64,000 nucleotides of DNA from NCBI RefSeq assembly GCF_040412085.2, contig NZ_CP115920.1, positions 1,984,001 to 2,048,000 of the forward strand, in the 5' to 3' direction. A model generated the notes under the pieces. The model did not search any database. It was not told where the DNA came from and was given only the letters and a program-made list of their open reading frames with translations. The DNA comes from Vibrio sp. CB1-14. GTDB lineage: Bacteria; Pseudomonadota; Gammaproteobacteria; Enterobacterales; Vibrionaceae. The translations under genes and the position numbers were made by a program. Positions 1 through 8,534 of the stretch are shown in pieces. The first letter of the stretch is position 1. Each line of letters begins with the position of its first letter.

Positions 1-1400
1 TGGTTGGTTGGTTCGTCCATCAGAAGCATGTTTGGTTTGTGCATCATGATCTTACCAAGAAGCATACGACCTTGCTCACCACCTGAAAGTACTTTTACAG
101 ACTTCTTAATGTCGTCTTGACCAAATAGCATACGCCCTAGGAAGCTGCGGATAACTTGCTCGTCATCGCCTGCTTGACGCCATTGACCCATCCAGTCCAT
201 TAGGTTCATGTCTTCTTCGAAGTCATGTGCGTGATCTTGTGCGTAGTAACCGATGTTGCTGTTTTCTGACCACTTGTACTCACCAGTACGAGGCTCAAGT
301 ACGCCAGCAAGTGTGTTAAGTAGCGTAGTTTTACCCACGCCGTTCTCACCGATGATAGCAACACGCTCACCCACTTCGAAGATAGCATTGAAGCCAGTAA
401 ATAGATCGTTTTCGAAGCCTTGGCTCAGGTTTTCAACGTTTAGTGCGTTACGGAATAGCTCTTTCTCTTGGTCAAAACGAATAAACGGGTTTTGACGGCT
501 TGAAGGTTTCACTTCTTCAAGTTGGATCTTATCAATCTGCTTAGCACGAGATGTTGCTTGCTTCGCTTTAGATGCGTTTGCAGAGAAACGCGCTACGAAG
601 GTATTTAGCTCAGCGATTTGTGCTTTCTTCTTCGCATTGTCTGCCAATAAGCGCTCACGAGCTTGTGAAGCCGCAACCATGTATTCATCATAGTTACCTG
701 TAAACAGACGAAGTTCACCGTAATCCAGGTCAGCCATGTGCGTACACACAGAGTTTAAGAAGTGACGGTCGTGCGAGATGATGATCATGGTGCAGTTGCG
801 TTGGTTTAGCGTTTCTTCTAGCCAACGAATCGTGTCCATATCCAGGTTGTTGGTTGGTTCGTCTAGTAGCATGATATGCGGGTCAGCAAAAAGAACCTGA
901 GCCAATAGCACACGAAGTTTCCAACCTGGAGCTACTTCACTCATTAGGCCAAAGTGCTGCTCTTCGGGAATGCCTACTGCCAATAGTAGCTCGCCAGCTT
1001 TCGCTTCTGCCATGTAACCATCGAGCTCTGCGAACTGAACTTCAAGATCAGCCACTTTCATACCATCTTCTTCGCTCATCTCTGCTAGCGAGTAAATACG
1101 GTCACGCTCTTGTTTGATTGCCCAAAGCTCTTTGTGACCCATGATAACAGTGTCGACAACCGTGAACTCTTCGTAAGCGAACTGGTCCTGGTTTAGCTTA
1201 GCTACGCGTTCGTTCGGATCATAAGAGACGTTTCCGCCCGTTGGTTCCAACTCGCCGCTCAAGATCTTCATGAAAGTTGATTTGCCACAGCCGTTTGCGC
1301 CGATGAGGCCATAACGGTTGCCTTCGCCAAACTTAATAGAGATGTTTTCAAACAGTGGCTTAGCACCAAACTGTTGAGTGATATTTGCGGTCGATAGCAC
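1..1400 (-). CDS. ybiT: ABC-F family ATPase YbiT, C-terminus cut by window edge
   Basis: This is a soluble ABC-F protein: two ATP-binding domains on one chain, no membrane segment, a family that acts on the ribosome. Reading the minus strand from a GTG at 1400 gives a start [12 protein letters not shown], which lines up with the start of E. coli YbiT. The first Walker A is GANGCGKST, the first Walker B is [11 protein letters not shown], then a charged linker rich in [11 protein letters not shown], then a second Walker [10 protein letters not shown] and signature LSGGEQGR. The frame runs off the left edge just after the second DEPTN motif, so roughly the last 60 residues are missing. It is transcribed away from the gene at 1588. 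The family assignment is secure. The exact cellular role of YbiT is not settled. Confidence 0.93.
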   Translation of the reverse strand, partial: MLSTANITQQFGAKPLFENISIKFGEGNRYGLIGANGCGKSTFMKILSGELEPTGGNVSYDPNERVAKLNQDQFAYEEFTVVDTVIMGHKELWAIKQERDRIYSLAEMSEEDGMKVADLEVQFAELDGYMAEAKAGELLLAVGIPEEQHFGLMSEVAPGWKLRVLLAQVLFADPHIMLLDEPTNNLDMDTIRWLEETLNQRNCTMIIISHDRHFLNSVCTHMADLDYGELRLFTGNYDEYMVAASQARERLLADNAKKKAQIAELNTFVARFSANASKAKQATSRAKQIDKIQLEEVKPSSRQNPFIRFDQEKELFRNALNVENLSQGFENDLFTGFNAIFEVGERVAIIGENGVGKTTLLNTLAGVLEPRTGEYKWSENSNIGYYAQDHAHDFEEDMNLMDWMGQWRQAGDDEQVIRSFLGRMLFGQDDIKKSVKVLSGGEQGRMLLGKIMMHKPNMLLMDEPTN

Positions 1401-1587
1401 GAGCGTTACCTATGTGAATGAACAAAACTGCGCAACCCTACAGTCTCTTGCTCCGAGATGCAAGTAAGAACCGCTTTAACGATAAAAACAGGAGGTTTTT
1501 TCTGTTCTCAAGAGCAGAGCGCTTATAGTCAAACTACACTAATAACAAATCAATAAGACTCAATCAGTTACGGGAGGGAAGCTGACC

Positions 1588-3930
1588 ATGATAAAACAGA
1601 CATTCTGGTTATGGTTAATGGTGATAACGCTGAGCTTCCCCTGTCACGCGCGCTGGGATTATCAAGACGATACGCTACCCACAGCATCGGAAGATGCGCT
1701 TTCTTTACAACAAGAAATTACCACCCTCCCAAAAGCGCTGTTTATGACGCCCTCCGATATCAACAAAGTACGGCGCCTACTCTCCTACACCTTAGATCAA
1801 CAAGATCGTAGCATTATTGAGTTTAATGAAGCACTCGCAGTGTATAAAGATGAACCAAATGATGACCATTGGTTTGATGTTCAAAGTGATTATTTAACTT
1901 TAAACAGTTTAAGTTTGAGCAAACAGTCTTTATTGGAGCTGGCCTCAGAAAAGACCTTCGCCCAGTTAACTGGCTTTGGCCCCGACGGTGTCACGCAGTT
2001 CAAACAAGAGTGGCGAATTACGCAGCTCAATGCGGAATACTTCCTGTTCTTTCAGCTTCGCAGTCTCAAGACTCTGATTAAAGAGATATTCATCTCTCCT
2101 GTCCCTGTTATTTGGGTTGGCGTACAGGTCTTTATCATCTATTCATTACTCATGTGGTGGTTAGCTAACCAGCGTAGGTTGTTTGAGCAATTCAAGGCCC
2201 ATGTCTCAACCTCAATGAACAAACCTCCTATATGGGTACGCTTGATCTGGTATATAGGGCGTGCAAGCAACGCGATCGCTTGGTTGATGGCTATTACCGT
2301 CTCTTTGCGAGTACTCAGCAGTATCGAAGCACTTTCACAGCTTTACTACATCGAACTGTTTACTTGGTGGATACTGGGTGGCTCAATTGCCATCTCGTTT
2401 ATTCTTGAGTTTGTACAGCGCAATAGTCTTGCCACCAATAAAACCGTGGCTGCACTGAGGTTGTCTACGGTTAGACGCTATGTATGGAGCTTTATTGTTG
2501 TTGGCCTAGTTCTTCAAATTGCCTCACAGACGCTTGGCAAAGGCACTATCTATTATTGGATAACCAGTGTCTTTTCTTTCTGGTTTGCACTCATCACTCT
2601 CAGCGTCATCATCATGTGGAAACAGGTAGTGTTCGAATCGTTAGACAAGATCTCCGAGAAACCGATCATTGTTGTCTGGGCTGCGGCAAAAAAAGACGTA
2701 TTCATTATCGGATGGATAGCAACCGCCATTGCGACTTTATGGATCGCTTTGCATCATTTGAAAAATCGTCTCATTGGGCTTTTGTCCCGTTACACTATGT
2801 TCAATCAAGCGCTCACCTATCTGTTTAAGATTGAAGTGGCTAAGCAAACCAGCAACAGCGCCGACGAAAACCTAGTGCGCATTAAAGGTGATGCTGCTTT
2901 TGAATATATCCTCCCGGGTGATGACAGTAGCCCTTTGGTCGACTTTGCAAAACAGGAAATACAGCAACTTTCCAAATACCTGCTAACCAATAGCCCAGCG
3001 ATTTGTATCGTCACTGGTGAGCGCGGTATCGGTGCTACCCGCTTACTTACTCAAATTCTTAGCAAAGTAAAAAACGCTGAGCCGATTTACATAAACTGCC
3101 CTAACTCCGGTTACAACGATCTGCTGATCCACTTGGCGGTAAGCCTAGGGCTAGAAGAAGAAACCAGCGAAGTAAAAATTCTCAGCCACCTAAGAAAGAG
3201 CGACACACATTACCTAATCGCAATTGATAACTGCCAACGAATGGTAAAACCAAAGGTGGGAGGATTAAACGACTTAATCCGATTCACCAATCTACTTCGC
3301 CGTTCCAAGAAAAGTCATCGAGCAGTATTTTCTATTGAAAAAGCCAGTTGGCGCTTTATCGACAGAGCGCGCGGCGAACGTTTGCTTTTCGACTGGGTGG
3401 CCTTTTTGCCAAGGTGGAACGAGGAACAAATGTCGGCGCTTCTCGACAGCCGTATTAATCCTAATATTAGCCACTCAGTAAGCTTCGAAGGGCTTGTCGT
3501 ACCTAAACAGTGGGACAACGACAGTGAGTCTGAAGAAGACCGCGCGAAACAAGGCTTCTATCGAATCTTGTGGCATTACTCAGACGGCAATCCAACGGTA
3601 GCGTTACGATTTTTCCGTTTCTCGCTAAATCGAAACAAAGAAACGGAGCAAGTTGCAGTTCGCCTATTCCACGCTCCTGAATCCGAGGAACTCGATAAGA
3701 TGCCCAAACCAATGTTGGCTATATTGCGCTCCATCGTCCAGCTTGAATCCGCTTCGCCTGAAGATGTCTCTGATTGTACTCAGCTCACCATATCTGAAGT
3801 CATCGGTTCTCTGAGATATTTCCAGAGCAGAGGCTATATTGAATGGCGCGAAGATAAAGCAAGGATTTCCGATCATTGGTTTAGACATATCACCAACGTA
3901 TTAGACCGTCAGCATTTACTGGTTAAGTGA
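1588..3930 (+). CDS. Membrane protein with degenerate AAA/STAND-type NTPase domain, paired with MscS
   Basis: I do not recognise a named family. The 780-residue product has a signal-like N-terminus (hydrophobic to about residue 21), a periplasmic-looking segment, then several membrane helices between about 170 and 400, then a cytoplasmic NTPase-like region. The P-loop position reads TGERGIGATRLL (from residue 476), so the invariant Walker A lysine is alanine 483. The Walker B-like strand is YLIAIDNCQ, with asparagine instead of the second acid. The C-terminus looks like a winged helix (LTISEVIGSLRYFQSRGYIEW). This suggests a pseudo-ATPase of the ORC/STAND type held at the inner membrane, by inference. 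Start: ATG preceded by GGGAGG about ten bases upstream. Its stop overlaps the GTG start of the mscS-like gene, so the two are translationally coupled. Confidence 0.8.
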   Translation: MIKQTFWLWLMVITLSFPCHARWDYQDDTLPTASEDALSLQQEITTLPKALFMTPSDINKVRRLLSYTLDQQDRSIIEFNEALAVYKDEPNDDHWFDVQSDYLTLNSLSLSKQSLLELASEKTFAQLTGFGPDGVTQFKQEWRITQLNAEYFLFFQLRSLKTLIKEIFISPVPVIWVGVQVFIIYSLLMWWLANQRRLFEQFKAHVSTSMNKPPIWVRLIWYIGRASNAIAWLMAITVSLRVLSSIEALSQLYYIELFTWWILGGSIAISFILEFVQRNSLATNKTVAALRLSTVRRYVWSFIVVGLVLQIASQTLGKGTIYYWITSVFSFWFALITLSVIIMWKQVVFESLDKISEKPIIVVWAAAKKDVFIIGWIATAIATLWIALHHLKNRLIGLLSRYTMFNQALTYLFKIEVAKQTSNSADENLVRIKGDAAFEYILPGDDSSPLVDFAKQEIQQLSKYLLTNSPAICIVTGERGIGATRLLTQILSKVKNAEPIYINCPNSGYNDLLIHLAVSLGLEEETSEVKILSHLRKSDTHYLIAIDNCQRMVKPKVGGLNDLIRFTNLLRRSKKSHRAVFSIEKASWRFIDRARGERLLFDWVAFLPRWNEEQMSALLDSRINPNISHSVSFEGLVVPKQWDNDSESEEDRAKQGFYRILWHYSDGNPTVALRFFRFSLNRNKETEQVAVRLFHAPESEELDKMPKPMLAILRSIVQLESASPEDVSDCTQLTISEVIGSLRYFQSRGYIEWREDKARISDHWFRHITNVLDRQHLLVK

Positions 3931-4832
3931 GCAGCTCAATGATGAAAAGAATGATGATAAAGCGTCTACTCCTACTTCCTTTGGTTTTGCTCGCATCGAT
4001 AACTTGGGCAAGTGAGGAAATCCCATCTGTGGACAGTATTTCTCAGTTTGCCTCACTCATTCGCTGGTCGGGTGTACTGGCGAGTATTCTTATTATTATG
4101 GCGACGTGGCTGCTGATTAAGTTCATGAACTCTATGGTAGACAGTATTGGCGGCCAGTTTGTTCAATATCGAATGCTACTGCAAAAGCTTCAATCCTTTC
4201 TACAATTCTTTATTTACATGACTGCGGGCATCGTGGTTTTCATGCTCAGCTTTCGGATAAACGACCACATACTCGCCCTGATTGGTGGAACATTAGCAGT
4301 GTCTGTTGGTTTCGCGATGAAAGATCTCGCCGCCTCTTTTATTGCCGGATTAACGGTCATGATTGACAGGCCATTCCAAGTTGGTGACCGCGTCACATTT
4401 GAAGGCAATTATGGTGATATTTTGACGATAGGTCTTCGATCAGTTCGAATGCGAACGTTAAATGATGACATCATCACCATCCCAAACAACAAGTTCTTAA
4501 ACGAAGTCACTGTCAGTGGTAACTATGGTGCGCTTGACATGCAGGTTGTGATTCCATTTTATGTAGGAATGAACGAAGACATCGTATTGGCACGCAACTT
4601 AATTCAAGAAGCCGCCTCATCGAGTCGTTATATTCACTTACCCAAACCCGTCACCGTGCTCGTCAAACAGACTATTACCGATAACTATCTAGCGATTCAG
4701 CTGACCTGTAAAGCCTACGTCGTGGATACCGCGTATGAGAAGCTATTCGAAACGGATATCACGCTTCGGGTCATGAGCGAATTTCAAAAGCATGGTATCC
4801 ATCCACCACAGATAGCAGTTAAGAATAGCTAA
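3927..4832 (+). CDS. MscS-family mechanosensitive ion channel
   Basis: Small-conductance mechanosensitive channel family: opens under membrane tension to release solutes in hypo-osmotic shock. After a hydrophobic N-terminus there are three membrane helices. The third, pore-lining helix reads VSVGFAMKDLAASFIAG, followed at once by the family's beta-domain signature MIDRPFQVGDRV and by TIPNNKFLNEVTVSGNYG. At 301 residues it is close to E. coli MscS (286). The frame opens at a GTG that overlaps the previous stop. An ATG twelve bases on (3939) gives MMKRMMIKRLLLL, a plausible alternative with a signal-like start. Cotranscription with the degenerate-NTPase membrane protein is the unusual point and suggests that protein modulates or senses through this channel (inference). 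Confidence 0.92.
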   Translation: MSSSMMKRMMIKRLLLLPLVLLASITWASEEIPSVDSISQFASLIRWSGVLASILIIMATWLLIKFMNSMVDSIGGQFVQYRMLLQKLQSFLQFFIYMTAGIVVFMLSFRINDHILALIGGTLAVSVGFAMKDLAASFIAGLTVMIDRPFQVGDRVTFEGNYGDILTIGLRSVRMRTLNDDIITIPNNKFLNEVTVSGNYGALDMQVVIPFYVGMNEDIVLARNLIQEAASSSRYIHLPKPVTVLVKQTITDNYLAIQLTCKAYVVDTAYEKLFETDITLRVMSEFQKHGIHPPQIAVKNS

Positions 4833-4842
4833 TAACTACACG

Positions 4843-4859
4843 GGCCTAATGCATAGGCC
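4843..4859 (+). terminator. Short hairpin after the mscS-like gene, possible weak terminator
   Basis: GGCCTA and TAGGCC form a perfect six-pair stem around ATGCA, ten bases after the stop codon. The following run is only ATTT, so termination would be weak. It sits between two converging genes. Confidence 0.35.
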
Positions 4860-4868
4860 ATTTAGCCC

Positions 4869-5114
4869 TCATGAAAACACTTTAGTAACAAAGTGAGGGT
4901 TTGCGGTTAATACTTCTATACTCGCGATCTGATCGAGTTCGACTAGTCGCTCACCGCTTTGCTGGCTAAGCTTAATACACTCGGCTTTAACGTCATTCCG
5001 AGTGGTATCGAGCGCTGTACCTTCAATTTTTTGACCATTTTTCATAGATAACCTTACCGGATATCGATGCATGCACGCGATTTCTACATAGTCATAATCA
5101 CTACAGCTAATCAT
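4869..5114 (-). CDS. rof: Rho-binding antiterminator Rof (YaeO)
   Basis: Rof binds the transcription terminator Rho and blocks its RNA loading. The 81-residue product starts MISCSDYDYVEIACMHRY, matching the CDDYDNLELACQHHL core of E. coli YaeO, and continues with a small beta-barrel (Sm-like) pattern: RLSMKNGQKIEGTALDT, then LVELDQIASIEVL. The frame is open further upstream, but the start at 5114 has AAGGAG five to seven bases before the ATG and places the conserved core at the N-terminus as in known Rof. It lies 32 bases downstream of the YHS gene on the same strand, so the two probably share a message. Confidence 0.85.
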   Translation of the reverse strand: MISCSDYDYVEIACMHRYPVRLSMKNGQKIEGTALDTTRNDVKAECIKLSQQSGERLVELDQIASIEVLTANPHFVTKVFS

Positions 5115-5146
5115 TAGAACTCCTTGTTTATGAGAACTTGACTTAG

Positions 5147-5593
5147 TTATTGCTTTAACAGGCTCGGCCAGTTTAGATCTGCGCTGGCAATGTTGCCCGG
5201 AATATTCTGCTGCCATGTGCTTTGCACGGACTTACTATAATTTAGATACAGCTTGTCGTCGTGAATGTACCACGCATTAGGGTCGATTTTTGCCGTATAG
5301 CCTTTACTCACTGCCCAAGCGCAGTAACCACCGTACTGGGGTGAGTAGCGGTCTGGATTGGCAGTGAACAGGTCTTGGTTTTGCTTGGATGAGAAGTACC
5401 AAGTCGCGTCATTCCAATCATAGGTGTAGTCACTATTACCTTTGACAGGTTTGCCTTGTGTAAAGTAAGCCACTGGATCATAACCGCGAATCGCCTTACC
5501 AAAAAAGTCGCTATAAACAGGCTCGAGAGCATACGCGCTAGCGGCTAACACCAGCCAAAGATATAGAGAAGCAAACAGTTTGAATAGTGGCAT
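5147..5593 (-). CDS. Secreted YHS domain-containing protein
   Basis: The product has 148 residues, a cleavable signal (hydrophobic LFASLYLWLVLAASAYA, then LEPVYSDF) and a YHS-type domain: IRGYDPVAYFTQGKPVKG, then WYFSSKQNQDLFTANPDRY, then YGGYCAWAVSKGYTAKIDP. YHS domains are small folds often linked to metal handling. The periplasmic version here conserves the GYDPVAYF and the GGYCA parts. The function in bacteria is not known in detail. Start is well supported: AAGGAG seven bases before ATG. It is the upstream member of a likely two-gene unit with rof, which is functionally unrelated as far as I can tell. Confidence 0.88.
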   Translation of the reverse strand: MPLFKLFASLYLWLVLAASAYALEPVYSDFFGKAIRGYDPVAYFTQGKPVKGNSDYTYDWNDATWYFSSKQNQDLFTANPDRYSPQYGGYCAWAVSKGYTAKIDPNAWYIHDDKLYLNYSKSVQSTWQQNIPGNIASADLNWPSLLKQ

Positions 5594-5709
5594 GGGCTCT
5601 CCTTGTTTTGAATACGTATCAGCATAAGTAGACAGAACGAGATAGGATTATCTTTCAGCAACAATGGAGTTTCGCTGCGTACTATTAAGTCACGTTTCAG
5701 GAGGCAGTT

Positions 5710-5889
5710 ATGAAGTGGTTTTATATACTCGCGCTCACTATATCGAGCACTGCATTTGCAGGGGGAAACACAGGTGGTACCCCAACCGTTCCCTGCTGGG
5801 TCAATGGGGATTATCAAGGCAATATGTTGATCACTAAATGCTGGGATATGGGTGGTTTACCTAATAGAAAACGGTCAATGGAAAACTAA
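5710..5889 (+). CDS. Small exported protein, 59 residues, unknown function
   Basis: An open frame of 59 codons with a strong ribosome site (AGGAGG, five bases, ATG) on the opposite strand from the YHS gene. The product begins MKWFYILALTISSTAFA, a clear signal peptide, leaving a mature peptide of about 42 residues starting GGNTGGTPTVPCW. The mature part has two cysteines about 15 residues apart (PCW and KCW), so a disulfide in the periplasm or outside the cell is possible. I do not recognise the family. The coupling of a consensus ribosome site with a signal peptide is what makes me call it a gene. Confidence 0.6.
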   Translation: MKWFYILALTISSTAFAGGNTGGTPTVPCWVNGDYQGNMLITKCWDMGGLPNRKRSMEN

Positions 5890-6024
5890 GGAACGTTTAT
5901 CAAGGCAATTGCTCGAAGTGATCACGTTCCAACAGACCCCTGCTAAAAACAATAAAATTTGTCGTTTTCACAAAAACATCAAGTTGATACCTTGTGGTGC
6001 GCTACCTACTATTCCACGCACGTA

Positions 6025-6055
6025 ACGCTGCATTCTTTACCCTTGGATGCAGCGT
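6025..6055 (+). other. Nine-pair inverted repeat ahead of the 124-residue gene
   Basis: ACGCTGCAT (6025-6033) pairs with ATGCAGCGT (6047-6055) around a 13-base loop. It follows the small exported-protein gene and precedes the TTG start at 6082 by about 27 bases. No T-run follows, so it is not a typical intrinsic terminator. It may be a 3' end structure or a leader element. Confidence 0.35.
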
Positions 6056-6081
6056 CGTTATAAAACTTTGGAGTAGTTGAC

Positions 6082-6456
6082 TTGAACAAGTTATCACACA
6101 TAAATTTCGATAAACTGGGTAAACAACGTATTAAGCGTGAGCACGATCTGTTGATGCTAAACCGTGTTACCGACCGCGAATTCGAATCTAGAATGGCCAT
6201 CTGGGATACGCTTTCTCTAGCAAGCGCACCACTTGGTGAAGCAAAACAGTTTATCGAAACAACCTTCAATAAACTTCAAAATGACATTATCCAAGCGCGC
6301 AAAGAGTTCACCATGAGCTTCAGTGATTTTGAAGTCATGGCGACCGAGGAGATTAACTACATTCGCGTCAATGTCGCCGATACCAAGTCTCAGAAAATTT
6401 GGTATGCCCTAATTACAGTAATGGTGCTTGGCACCGTTGCTATTTGTATGCAGTAA
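6082..6456 (+). CDS. Tail-anchored hypothetical protein
   Basis: The product is 124 residues and I do not recognise it. It is mostly helical and charged (KQRIKREHDLLMLNRV, then FNKLQNDIIQARKEFTMSF), with a single hydrophobic stretch at the very C-terminus (IWYALITVMVLGTVAICMQ), so it is probably anchored in the inner membrane by its tail with the body in the cytoplasm. The frame starts at TTG with GGAG eight bases upstream, which is acceptable but not strong. The next methionines are inside the charged region. It ends just before a strong bidirectional terminator shared with the kinase gene on the other strand. Confidence 0.65.
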   Translation: MNKLSHINFDKLGKQRIKREHDLLMLNRVTDREFESRMAIWDTLSLASAPLGEAKQFIETTFNKLQNDIIQARKEFTMSFSDFEVMATEEINYIRVNVADTKSQKIWYALITVMVLGTVAICMQ

Positions 6457-6490
6457 GCTATAAGCACGTATTAAACTTATCGCTACTGAT

Positions 6491-6520
6491 AAAAAAACGC
6501 GAGGCTTACCTCGCGTTTTT
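6491..6520. terminator. Bidirectional intrinsic terminator
   Basis: ACGCGAGG (6497-6504) and CCTCGCGT (6509-6516) form an eight-pair stem with a CTTA loop, flanked by seven A on one side and TTTTT on the other. It lies between the convergent 124-residue gene and the histidine kinase gene and can serve both. Confidence 0.85.
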
Positions 6521-8534
6521 ATGCACTCACCAACAGATGATGGTCAGTTTTGTTCGGCAAATACAAAGTAAACTGACTGCCTTCCCCTTCCACTGACTGT
6601 ACCTTTATCTCACCGCCGGTTTGACTCAAAATGCTTTGCGACACAGACAGACCAAGCCCAGTGCCGTCACGCTTTGTGGTAAAGAATGGGTCAAAAATAC
6701 GCTTAAGATTTCGCTTCGAGATACCACAGCCCTCATCAATCACGTGAATCAGTGCGCCTACGCTCTCTTTGCCTTCAATCCAATCTTCAGTGAGTACTGT
6801 CAAGCGCCCTTTACCACTCATTGCATGAATAGCGTTCATTTGTAAGTTCACCAATATTTGCAGCAGTTGATGACGATTCACCTCTACTGGCGTTTTGGCA
6901 TGCAAGTCCACCACAAACTCAACATTGCGCTTTTTCGCGCCAGTTCGGACCAAGGTGACGCTCTCATCAACGATTGGATTCACGTGCTGCCAGGTGATTT
7001 CATCCTGAACGCCCCCCTGACGACTATATTGCAAAAGGCTTCTTGTGATATTTCTGATGCGATCAATCTGCGCCAAAATGGCGTCGACTTCCTCTTCGAC
7101 CCGATCGATGTCGGAGCCAAGCTCAAACTTAATCAGCTCAACGTTACCTAGGATTACAGCCGTCGGGTTATTGATCTCATGCGCTATACCAGCGGTCAAT
7201 TCACCCAACGCCGCTAACTTTTCATTGATAACGAGTTTATCTCGGGTCTGATTCAGAAGTTGAATGTGCAGTTCAAGCTGCTCGGTTTTCTCTTTGAGAC
7301 TAGCAGTACGAGAATGAACCTTAGCCTCAAGTTCATGGGCAGCTTCTTGAATCTGTTCGTTTCGATATTGGAGCTGATTGAGCATATTGTCGAACTGGGT
7401 AGCAAGCTGACTTAGCTCGTGCTTAGAGTTCAACCCCAGCTCTCCAATACGTTCTTCATCCTTGCCAAGCTGCACCATTTTTACAACGCGGTGTATTTGC
7501 TCAATAGGTCGGAACAGATCTCTTGCACCTCGATACACAATGAACCCAGAAATGAGCAATAGCGACAAAATGATGGCGGTGACTTCGCCTAAGTTAGTGA
7601 TATAGGTTTTAATCAAAGGCCAGACTAAGTACCCGGTGTAGGTGATGCCCACTGTATTACCATGCCAATCCACAATGGGGTTATAACCTGCGATATACCA
7701 AGAGTCATAGACAAACGCTTTATCAATCCAAATCTCACCGCGCTCTAGTACCGACTCCCTAACCTGCTCTGACACAACCGTACCAAGGGCTCGCCTACCT
7801 TCGTAAGAGTCCTCCATAAAAACGTTGGTCGCGATCCGCAAGTCATCAAGAAACAGCGTCACCGTGCCCTTATAGCTATTGCTTGAATAAATAGTGCTCT
7901 TTATCTCATCGACAAGCGCCAAATTATTATTCATCAGCACGCCACCATCGAGGTAACCAAGTAACTTGCTATTGAAGTCATACACTGCGGTCACTGTCCG
8001 ACTAACAAGGGCGCGAGTTTCATTGATATGTTTAGCTTGGTGCCATACTTCTGCATGATCAGAGAGCATAGGGTCGATAGCAACTGCTTGCGTACGCGTC
8101 AGCACATCGAAGAAGCTCTTTTGCCTCGCCATCTGCGCATAATCGGTCAGATTGTTGATTTTTTGCTTAGGTATCCAACGTAAGTAATCCAGGCTATAAC
8201 GCTCACGTTGAGAGCTGACCCAAGAGTCAAATTCATCGTGGGTTTGTAGGTGGTCTAAACGGGTTCGAAACTCATAAGAGGAAGCAAATGCATCCAGATG
8301 GTCGTACTGACGGGTTTGCAAGCTTTCTATCTTGTCCTCAACGATGTTGAGGCGCTCTGCCACATCAACTAAAGCACTTTGCCAAGTGTAATGCACGGAC
8401 CAATATGCAGTGATGCCAAATAGAGCAATCAAGGTCAAAAATATCGGTGCTGAGGTGAGAAACAACAGGCGATATCGCACCATCGAGGTGACACGGTAAC
8501 GCCACTTGCTGATAAAGCGATTTTCTCTATTCAT
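6519..8534 (-). CDS. Membrane sensor histidine kinase (CACHE-HAMP-HisKA-HATPase)
   Basis: Sensor of a two-component system. Residues 1-50 carry the first membrane helix (RLLFLTSAPIFLTLIALFG). A long periplasmic region of about 250 residues resembles a double-CACHE sensor. A second helix (VTAIILSLLLISGFIVY) is followed by HAMP (RPIEQIHRVVKMVQLG), a coiled coil, the phospho-acceptor box ALGELTAGIAHEINNPTAV (histidine near 450) and the ATPase boxes: N box NAIHAMSGKG, DEGCGIS, FDPFFTTK and GTGLGLSVS. Length is 671. It overlaps the sigma-54 regulator gene upstream by eight bases, so the two are one unit. The ligand is not visible. Divergence from the tup/mob genes suggests oxyanion status or a related cue (inference). 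Confidence 0.92.
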   Translation of the reverse strand: MNRENRFISKWRYRVTSMVRYRLLFLTSAPIFLTLIALFGITAYWSVHYTWQSALVDVAERLNIVEDKIESLQTRQYDHLDAFASSYEFRTRLDHLQTHDEFDSWVSSQRERYSLDYLRWIPKQKINNLTDYAQMARQKSFFDVLTRTQAVAIDPMLSDHAEVWHQAKHINETRALVSRTVTAVYDFNSKLLGYLDGGVLMNNNLALVDEIKSTIYSSNSYKGTVTLFLDDLRIATNVFMEDSYEGRRALGTVVSEQVRESVLERGEIWIDKAFVYDSWYIAGYNPIVDWHGNTVGITYTGYLVWPLIKTYITNLGEVTAIILSLLLISGFIVYRGARDLFRPIEQIHRVVKMVQLGKDEERIGELGLNSKHELSQLATQFDNMLNQLQYRNEQIQEAAHELEAKVHSRTASLKEKTEQLELHIQLLNQTRDKLVINEKLAALGELTAGIAHEINNPTAVILGNVELIKFELGSDIDRVEEEVDAILAQIDRIRNITRSLLQYSRQGGVQDEITWQHVNPIVDESVTLVRTGAKKRNVEFVVDLHAKTPVEVNRHQLLQILVNLQMNAIHAMSGKGRLTVLTEDWIEGKESVGALIHVIDEGCGISKRNLKRIFDPFFTTKRDGTGLGLSVSQSILSQTGGEIKVQSVEGEGSQFTLYLPNKTDHHLLVSA

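Noticed and set aside
5890..5930. GGAACGT/ACGTTCC inverted repeat after the 59-residue gene
   Set aside because: Seven pairs around a 27-base loop with no T-run; too weak to call.
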